A DNA stretch of 64,000 nt from Monoplex corrugatus (Eukaryota > Mollusca > Gastropoda > Littorinimorpha > Ranellidae), in contig CM060312.1 in NCBI GenBank assembly GCA_030674185.1, positions 7,609,132-7,673,131 on the forward strand, in the 5' to 3' direction. Positions 57,175-64,000 of the stretch are shown piece by piece (the first letter of the stretch is position 1; every line of letters starts with the position of its first letter). The position numbers were made by a program, and so were the translations under genes. The notes under the pieces were generated by a model that was not told where the DNA came from, did no database searches, and was given only the letters and a program-made list of their open reading frames with translations.

Positions 57175-57354
57175 ACCAGACAGTGTACTTGGTGGACTCA
57201 GCCAAGAACATCTCAGTTTCTGGAGCCATCCAGGCCTTTGATGAAGAGTTCAAGATGATGCAGAACCACATTGACGAGATCAGCAAGATCCTGTCCTCTG
57301 TCAACTTCACACAGTGGACATCCAGGAGATTGAAAACATGCTGCAGACCATCAA
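57175..57354 (+). CDS. LAMB1: Laminin beta exon 20: coiled coil, with one-base frame break
   Basis: The first part reads DQTVYLVDSAKNISVSGAIQ, AFDEEFKMMQNHIDEISKIL, SSVNFT. The next frame reads VDIQEIENMLQTIK, which continues the coil and joins exon 21 in the right phase. One base is missing at about 57309-57313 (in CACACAG). Read literally, the frame would meet a stop early in exon 21. Acceptor TGTTTGCAG, donor AA|gtgagt, 180 nt. Confidence 0.9.
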
Positions 57355-57514
57355 GTGAGTCAGGATGTTTGTCCTAAAAACAGTTTGCAATATATACAGG
57401 CTCCGTTGTTTGTTTGTTTGTTTGTTTTCTTTCCGTATGACACAATTTTTTCTTTGCCCTGTGCTAACAATGAATGACGGTCTGGATGCCAATCTTTCAG
57501 ACAAAATGATAGAC

Positions 57515-58195
57515 TGACTTCCTGTGTGTAATATGTACTGAGTACCTGTATGCAGTGTGTACTTCTGTGATAGACTACCTGTGTGTAGTATGTACTGAGT
57601 ACCTGTATGCAGTGTGTACTTCTGTGATAGACTACCTGTGTGTAGTATGTACTGAGTACCTGTATGCAGTGTGTACTTCTGTGATAGATTGAATACCTGT
57701 GTGTAGTATGTACTGAGTACCTGTATGCAGTATGTACTTATGTGATAGATTGAATACCTGTGTGTAGTATGTACTGAGTATCTGTATGCAGTATGTACTT
57801 CTGTGATAGATTGAATACCTGTGTGTAGTATGTACTGAGTACCTGTATGAAGTATGTGCTTCTGTGATAGATTGAATACATGTGTGTAGTATGTACTGAG
57901 TACCTGTATGCAGTATGTACTTCAGTAATAGACTACCTGTGTGTAGTATGTACTGAGTACCTGTATGCAGTATGTGCTTCTGTGATAGACTACCTGTGTG
58001 TAGTATGTACTGAGTACCTGTATGCAGTATGTACTTCTGTGATAGACTACCTGTGTGTAGTACTGAGTACCTGTATGCAGTATGTACTTCTGTGATAGAC
58101 TACCTGTGTGTAGTACTGAGTACCTGTATGCAGTATGTGCTTCTGTGATAGACTACCTGTGTGTAGTATGTACTGAGTACCTATATGCAGTATGT
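57515..58195. repeat. Minisatellite, 52-62-bp unit, about 12 copies, after exon 20
   Basis: The unit is 'TGTGTGTAGTATGTACTGAG' + 'TACCTGTATGCAGTATGTAC' + 'TTCTGTGATAGACTACC'. Longer units carry GATTGAATACC; shorter ones lack TATGT. It starts about 160 bases after the exon 20 donor. Confidence 0.95.
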
Positions 58196-58598
58196 GCTTC
58201 TTCTTCGTCTCTCCTCATTCCGTGAAGTCATCTTCCAAACTCTCCTCAACAATCATTTTCAGCGCTTGCAAAACAGAAAACTGAGCGCGCGTTCAACAGG
58301 TCGCCATTTTTACTGCAACAAAAATATATTTCTGCTTTGTCAGATTTCTAAGTACAAACTGGTGATGTTTATAACAGTTTATCAACAAGAGGAATAATGG
58401 AAATAACAATGAAAACATTACAGATTATTCTAAAAGTGGTTTCTTCCCTTTGATCATACCATAGGCTGAACTACGAATTTTTGAAGATTGTTGCAGTCAG
58501 AATTATGTTGCAGGGTTTGAAGGTCACCAGCAGCATTGCATCTGTGCTTGTGGTGTGTGTTGTCCTGCTGTAGGCAGTGTCACATCTGTACTCATGTT
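58196..58598. other. Intronic stretch, nothing recognised
   Basis: No exon or repeat family was recognised. Confidence 0.55.
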
Positions 58599-58599
58599 A

Positions 58600-58990
58600 G
58601 TTTGTTAGTTAGTTTGGCCAATCTCTTGATCGAACCTCTGTGACGGAAGGAGTACTTCCACTTGCTCCTGTCCAACATAGCTGCCTTGATCTCATTGATG
58701 TTTTCGAGGCCAGTGTCCCTTTTGAGAAGATCAATGATGTCTATTGTCTTCCTTCCCCTTCGCTGTCCCTGTAGTTGGCTGCCATAATACAAGTTGTGAA
58801 GCAACTTCCTCTGGATGTCGCATAAAGTGACCGGCGAGGCTAAGCATACGTGTTCTTATCTTGTCACTAACTTTAGGGAGGTATCCATATAGCTCTTCGT
58901 TAGTCATGTGCTGCTTCCAAGAGACATTTAATGCCATCCTCAACATGGGAGTATACTTCCCATCAAGACTCTTCTCCGTCTGCTTGGTCA
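58600..58990 (-). mobile_element. 5'-truncated LINE fragment, antisense
   Basis: Minus-strand frames give KSLDGKYTPMLRMALNVSWK, TNEELYGYLPKVSDKIRTRM, SLAGHFMRHPEEVASQLVLW and, after a frame change, LLKRDTGLENINEIKAAMLD. This is the typical C-terminal region of a non-LTR retrotransposon polyprotein. It is non-functional. Confidence 0.8.
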
Positions 58991-59511
58991 GTACTCATGG
59001 TGCACACTTTACTTCCTTACCTGTCCATCGTCTTCCTTGAATGAGTAAATGAGAGTGAAAAGCGTTAAGGTAGCTGTGGATAGGATGTGGAGGGGAAAGG
59101 GTCAGGTTGTGCAGTACAGAATGCAATAGTTTTTATTCTTTTTTATCGTATTTTTTGCAATTGATTTTTGATTTGCGATATATGCTCCAGTTTTTGTACT
59201 TTGGTCAGTTTTTCAGTTTTGGTCAGTAATACAGAATGTGCAGCTTTGTGTGTTTTTTGTTTTTTTGTTTTTTGTATTAATTCATAAATTAAGCATTACT
59301 GTTTGCTTTCAGTGTTTCATTTTTACATGAGTATTCCCATACAGTTTTTCAGTGTAGATGTATGAAAAAGTAAACACGGAAATGTTCCAGGCACCTGTGG
59401 CTGGCTCTGGACAGTTTGAATGGCCAGTGGTCATTTAATTGTTGGTCAGAAACAAAAGGATTAAACCACGTGATAATGGCAATTGTTAATGTAGCTCCCA
59501 GGTGCTTACAA

Positions 59512-59514
<3 letters not shown>

Positions 59515-59579
<65 letters not shown>

Positions 59580-59590
59580 ATACACACACA

Positions 59591-59640
<50 letters not shown>
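59515..59640. repeat. (AC)n microsatellite
   Basis: AC tract with ATAC interruptions. The preceding stretch from 58991 shows nothing recognisable. Confidence 0.95.
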
Positions 59641-59641
<1 letters not shown>

Positions 59642-59890
59642 TTTTTACTCTTTTTCTCTGTCTCTCATTCTCAGTATATCAATCACTCATTTGTGTCACT
59701 GTTATTCCTACAAGCATATGGCCCCCAGGCCCTCTAACACACACAACCATATGTACAAACGCATGTAAAAAGCACACACACACAGACAACACACCACACA
59801 TGCACAGATATCAAGGGAGAAAAACCAACCAACCAACCCTGCAGACCTCTTCAGATGTTGTGCATACTAATCATTACCTTTGGGTTACAG

Positions 59891-60075
59891 GCGCAATCTG
59901 ACTAACAACAGCAAGAACTTGAACTTGCTGGATGACGAACTGAAGCAGACGACGGCACGGGTCCAGAAGGGCAATACAGAGATCAGCTCACTCAGGGAAG
60001 GGGTGGAGAAATTACGTAAACTGGCCAAGGCCTTGCAGGATAATGCCACAGATATTCAGGCCAGGGATGTAGAAG
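59891..60075 (+). CDS. LAMB1: Laminin beta exon 21: coiled coil
   Basis: Encodes RNLTNNSKNLNLLDDELKQT, TARVQKGNTEISSLREGVEK, LRKLAKALQDNATDIQARDV, EG, with heptad-type leucine spacing and NLT and NAT sequons. Acceptor GGGTTACAG, donor G|gtgggt, 185 nt, entering in phase 2 and leaving in phase 1. Confidence 0.94.
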
Positions 60076-60194
60076 GTGGGTACTTCAGCTGTATCTGCAC
60101 ATACGCTTGTGTGCGTACATACATGTGTGCACTCACACACACTCACTCGTGCATGTGCATGTGCATGCACATACACATGCACACTCACACACAT

Positions 60195-60297
<103 letters not shown>

Positions 60298-60799
60298 ACT
60301 ATGTACTGAACATACTCAAACACACACTTACATGCTCACATACTTTCTTGCTCACACATGCCCACTTTTTCATAAACATGTAAAGTGTGTAGTTTTTAAA
60401 TATTTGATATCTTAATGTCTCTTATATGGGTTTTAAATGAGTTAAACTCAACAACCTCTTTGCTTCAAATCAGACATTTGTAACAGAGAAGAAATGCAGT
60501 TATGTTTTGCTTTATGTGATATTTTGTATGAAGCATCATAAATATACAAAATTCCCTATTGTCAGTATATCATAATATAGTTACCCAGAACCATTTCTTC
60601 TTCTCCCTGAGCATTTTTTTAAGTATATCTAGAATTATTTCTTCCACTCTCAGTGCTGTTCTGTGTAGTTGCACAGAATAATTTCTTGATGTCAGGTATG
60701 TTGTACAGTACTGGTCCATCTACTTAGTATGGAACAGGAGCTTCCATCATTAGCAAATAGAAATAGTCCTGAAAACTCTTTTGAGTTTCTGTCTTCCAG

Positions 60800-60829
60800 G
60801 CTATGCACAAGATCTTGCCAGTGTGTCAG
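60800..60829 (+). CDS. LAMB1: Laminin beta exon 22: 30-nt microexon, putative
   Basis: A good acceptor (TTTCTGTCTTCCAG) and donor (CAG|gtaaat) enclose 30 nt that keep phase 1 on both sides and add YAQDLASVSG to the coil. Vertebrate beta-1 has no counterpart at this point (its text runs DIRGALDSI, here DVEG + AFNIT). It may therefore be an optional cassette exon or a chance match. Confidence 0.5.
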
Positions 60830-60849
60830 GTAAATGTGCTGGCTTGTGG

Positions 60850-61025
60850 CATTGGTCATGATTATTTTTTGTCCTTAGTGTCTGCAGTGTTAGTGCATAG
60901 ATAATTTTTTATCCTTGGTGTCTACAGTGTTAGTGCATAGATATTTTTTCCTTAGCATCTGCAGTGTTAGTGCATTCATGATTTTTTATCCTTGGTGTCT
61001 ACAGTGTTGGTGCATATAGAATTTT
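60850..61025. repeat. Tandem repeat, about 47-bp unit, 4 copies, between exons 22 and 23
   Basis: 'TTATCCTTGGTGTCTACAG' + 'TGTTAGTGCATAGAT' and variants recur four times. Each copy has a pyrimidine-rich stretch followed by TGCAG or TACAG, that is, acceptor-like text. Confidence 0.88.
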
Positions 61026-61177
61026 CTGAGTGCTGCATTGTCATTTTGAGAACATTGAATTTGACTACATTGCTGCACAGTCTGTGATGAGTTTCACTTA
61101 GTATGATACAGTGTTTTTCTTTATTACTATCATCGTTGGAATCCCCATGGTAACCTTCTCAAATATATATCATTCAG

Positions 61178-61222
61178 GTGCCTTCAACATTACCGTAACC
61201 ACCTGTAATTTGTATCTTTCAG
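61178..61222 (+). CDS. LAMB1: Alternative 5' extension of exon 23 (duplicated acceptor)
   Basis: An upstream acceptor (ATCATTCAG) is followed by codons for GAFNIT, then VTTCNLYLS, before the main acceptor ATCTTTCAG, which again yields GAFNIT. The 45-bp extension is in frame and free of stops, so either site gives an open product differing by 15 residues. Confidence 0.45.
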
Positions 61223-61458
61223 GGGCATTCAACATCACCAAAGAGGCAGAGAAGCGGTCGCGAGAGGCCCAGCGCGTTGTGGATGGAACAGCCAGACACC
61301 TGGCAGAGTCTGAGCGGATCCGTCGGCGTACAGAAGACCTGATCAATCAGCGGCAGGCGGACTTTGATGAACAGTTAGAGCGCAACAAGCAGAACCTGGA
61401 CAGTCTGGATAGTGATGTGTCCGACCTCAGCACTCGTCTGTCAGATATCAACGACATG
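61223..61458 (+). CDS. LAMB1: Laminin beta exon 23: coiled coil
   Basis: Encodes AFNITKEAEKRSREAQRVVD, GTARHLAESERIRRRTEDLI, NQRQADFDEQLERNKQNLDS, LDSDVSDLSTRLSDINDM. It corresponds to the vertebrate coil just before the beta-specific cysteine-rich interruption. Acceptor GTATCTTTCAG, donor ATG|gtaaag, 236 nt, ending in phase 0. No later exon is recognisable before 64000. Confidence 0.94.
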
Positions 61459-61639
61459 GTAAAGCTGCTTTTTGTCTCTCTCAAACTTCTTAAGTCACTT
61501 CAATTTACTGCATTTATCAACAGAATTGTGTTACAAAAAATATCAATAATGTACAGAAATGTATATGTGTAAATAGATAAGTGTGTGCGACTTCTACTTT
61601 CATAAACTCAGCCCTTTAAGATATCTGACGGGACCCTTC

Positions 61640-62200
61640 AATTGTAGGTCTAGCAGAGCAACACCCACCGCCCAGGACCCTTTGATTGTAGGACAGACAG
61701 TATAAGGTACAAAACTCACTTCTCTTTCTTGGTACTTTAGCTGTTTGATTGGACAGTTACTTCCTTAAAACAGTATTTCCGGCAGACATATTGTGCGTTT
61801 TCGATTGAGATTTGAAGTGCTTTTGGCCAGAAAAAGTCAACAAGTAGAGATTTGAGTTGCGAGGAGATTCTATGGTTGCTTGACCTTGATGAGAATGAAG
61901 GTAACGCTGAAAATGGATCAGATTTTGAAGAAGAAAGTAGTGAAAGTGCTGAGGAGGAAGAAGAAAGTATCATAGAAAGTGTACCCAGTATCAGTGGTAG
62001 TGACAATGGATCAACACACAGTGTCACTAGGGGCAGGAGTTTTCAGTGAGGAGTTTGAACTCGAAGTCAATCGGCAGCTGCACGTGGGTGTGGCAGAAGT
62101 GGCCTTGTAAATGATGGATGGTTAGATCCTGGCAACAATTTTGGTGTGCATCAGACTTTATTTAGGCTTGTGACAGGGGTTTGTTTACAAGCAGTCTCAT
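61640..62200 (+). pseudogene. Possible piggyBac-like transposase fragment
   Basis: An open frame without ATG (about 61849-62049) reads LSCEEILWLLDLDENEG, then an acidic serine/glutamate-rich stretch (SDFEEESSESAEEEEESI), as often seen at the N-terminus of piggyBac transposases. A nearby frame reads GLVNDGWLDPGNNFG. The phrase CCCTTTGATTGTAGG at 61679 and a related one at 61634 could be remnants of a terminal repeat. No catalytic domain is found. Confidence 0.35.
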
Positions 62201-62869
62201 TCTGGTATTTTTCCCAGTATATGCTCAGGCCAGCACAGTGATTTTATCAGTGGCAGCTCCAGTCACAATAGAGTTAGAGGTGCTGTGGCCTTTTTGAATG
62301 ACTTGTGTAATTTACATGTCTCTAACTTTTTTAACTGTCCACGGCGCACAAATCCCAGATACTTTAGTTGGCCACTTTCTGCCGGCTATTAATAGCGCGC
62401 CCCTTCCCTTCCACTCCCCACACCCTTTTTACCCGTCCCTTTATCACTAGTGCGGGAGCACAAAGACGCGCTACACTGACGGACTTTGGTCGATCCTGTC
62501 TGGCTAAAAATCGCACACGCAGGCGACACCAGCTCGCAACTAAAGGGTGGCAGAATGGCTGGGAAAATGCAGCCGTGTGTCCTGATTTTTTTTTTGATTT
62601 TTTTTTTTTCTCCTCCTTTGAAATATTCTGTTCTTCAAATATAAACACAACTTACAAGAAACTCTAGCTTTAACGAAACATTACATTTTCAAATGTGAAC
62701 ACAACTTACCACAAGCTCAAACATTAATAGAAACATTACATTTTCAAATGTAAACACAACCTACAACTAACTCAACATCAATAAAACATGAAATATGCGC
62801 ATCATAAACTGTCTCACCATATAGTTGGTTACAAGAGGTTTGGCTGCATACACTGCTATTCAGACTGTA

Positions 62870-63545
62870 AGCAATATGGTACTAATAGGTGCCATGTTTC
62901 AAGACTTATTTTATAAAGCAATATGGTACTAATAGGGTGCCATGTTTCAAGACTTATTTTTATAAAGCAATATGGTACTAATAGGGTGCCATGTTTCAAG
63001 ACTTTTTTATAAAGCAATATGGTACTAATAGGGTGCCATGTTTCAAGACTTATTTTTATAAAGCAATATGGTACTAATAGGGTGCCATGTTTCAAGACTT
63101 ATTTTTATAAAGCAATATGGTACTAATAGGGTGCCATGTTTCAAGACTTATTTTTATAAAGCAATATGGTACTAATAGGGTGCCATGTTTCAAGACTTAT
63201 TTTTATAAAGCAATCTAATAGGTGCCTGTTTCAAGCTTATTTTATAAGCTGGTCTAGGTGCCATGTTTCAAGACTTATTTTTATAAAGCAATATGGTACT
63301 AATAGGGTGCCATGTTTCAAGACTTATTTTTATAAAGCAATATGGTACTAATAGGGTGCCAGTCAGATATTTTTAACAAATGAAAATCTTTTCAAGATAT
63401 TTTATAAAGCAATATGGTACTAATAGGGTGCCATGTTTCAAGACTTATTTTTATAAAGCAATATGGACTAATATGCCATGTTTCAAGACTTATTTATAAA
63501 GCAATATGGTACTAATGATGCATGTTTCAAGACTTATTTTTATAA
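62870..63545. repeat. Minisatellite, 49-bp unit, about 13 copies
   Basis: The unit is 'GCAATATGGTACTAATAGGG' + 'TGCCATGTTTCAAGAC' + 'TTATTTTTATAAA'. Units at about 63205-63260 and 63465-63520 carry several deletions, and 63361-63395 is a unique insertion. Confidence 0.95.
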
Positions 63546-64000
63546 AGTCAAACAGATATCCACTGTGTTAGCATGAAGACTTTCTGACCTTGCCATCAAC
63601 AACAAATGACAAATCTCATATTCAGGTCACTTGTGTTGTGTCGTCACAGTTATTTTCTGCTTCCTCACAGGGAGATGACTCCATGCTAAACTAGTTTATT
63701 GCCCTTCATTACAACAGTCAGGTTAAAAAAATATTGTCAGGTGTTGATTTAATGGAAACATAGTACACTTAACACAGCGAAACACCTAGCACAGTTAACA
63801 TAATCACCTTTCACCAAGTGAGTAATATTAAAATGAACAAATCTATTTCGAAAGATGATCTTTTCAGAGTGCATCTGTGTACATAACATTGCTTTGGACA
63901 GACTCACAGTGTGTTGTGAACGTGTATGTGATAATATGTAATATGATGTAAGCAGTGTTATATGCACTAATAATCTCCTGATATAATATTTTATAAATAT
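63546..64000. other. Intronic stretch, nothing recognised
   Basis: AT-rich sequence to the right edge of the window. No laminin exon was recognised. Confidence 0.55.

Overview
The window is eukaryotic genomic DNA holding most of one intron-rich gene on the + strand, a laminin beta subunit (LAMB1-like). At least 23 exons between 9001 and 61458 can be joined with matching splice phases. They encode about 1,370 residues of a protein whose family members are usually about 1,780: the laminin N-terminal domain (exons 1-3), LE modules 1-5 (exons 3-8), the laminin IV type B domain (exons 9-12), LE modules 6-13 (exons 13-19) and the start of the alpha-helical coiled coil (exons 19-23). The signal-peptide exon and the rest of the coil are not seen and probably lie outside the window. 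Exon numbers are mine and count from the first exon found here. The 5+8 LE layout is that of laminin beta-1/beta-2.

The organism is most likely a mollusc, probably a gastropod. This is inferred from the laminin sequence, tRNA-derived SINEs of a type common in molluscs, fragments of RTE-like and CR1/L2-like non-LTR retrotransposons, very abundant AC microsatellites and large intronic minisatellites.

Layout: 1-9000 has no laminin exon but holds a decayed antisense LINE, SINEs, AC tracts and a 613-bp inverted-terminal-repeat element. 9001-23000 carries exons 1-3 with a roughly 43-bp minisatellite before exon 2. 23400-27770 is a 4-kb terminal-inverted-repeat element with a nested LINE piece, placed between two 146-bp direct repeats just upstream of exon 4. 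27784-31848 carries exons 4-8. 32380-41458 carries exons 9-14, palindromic repeats and two non-autonomous DNA elements. 42808-50133 carries exons 15-16, between which sit an apparently intact mariner element and a 4.2-kb array of a 46-bp unit. 50758-61458 carries exons 17-23 and three more arrays. 61459-64000 is intron with a possible piggyBac-like fragment and a 49-bp array.

The most notable pattern is that tandem arrays in this gene contain the gene's own 3' splice sites. The arrays upstream of exons 9, 16 and 18 are each built from a unit that contains the acceptor of the exon they abut (about 7, about 92 and 19 copies), and the acceptor of exon 23 is duplicated once. This gives the gene over a hundred decoy acceptors. 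Two exons (9 and 20) each lack one base relative to their protein frame; since the arrays also show scattered small deletions, assembly or consensus error is the simplest explanation.
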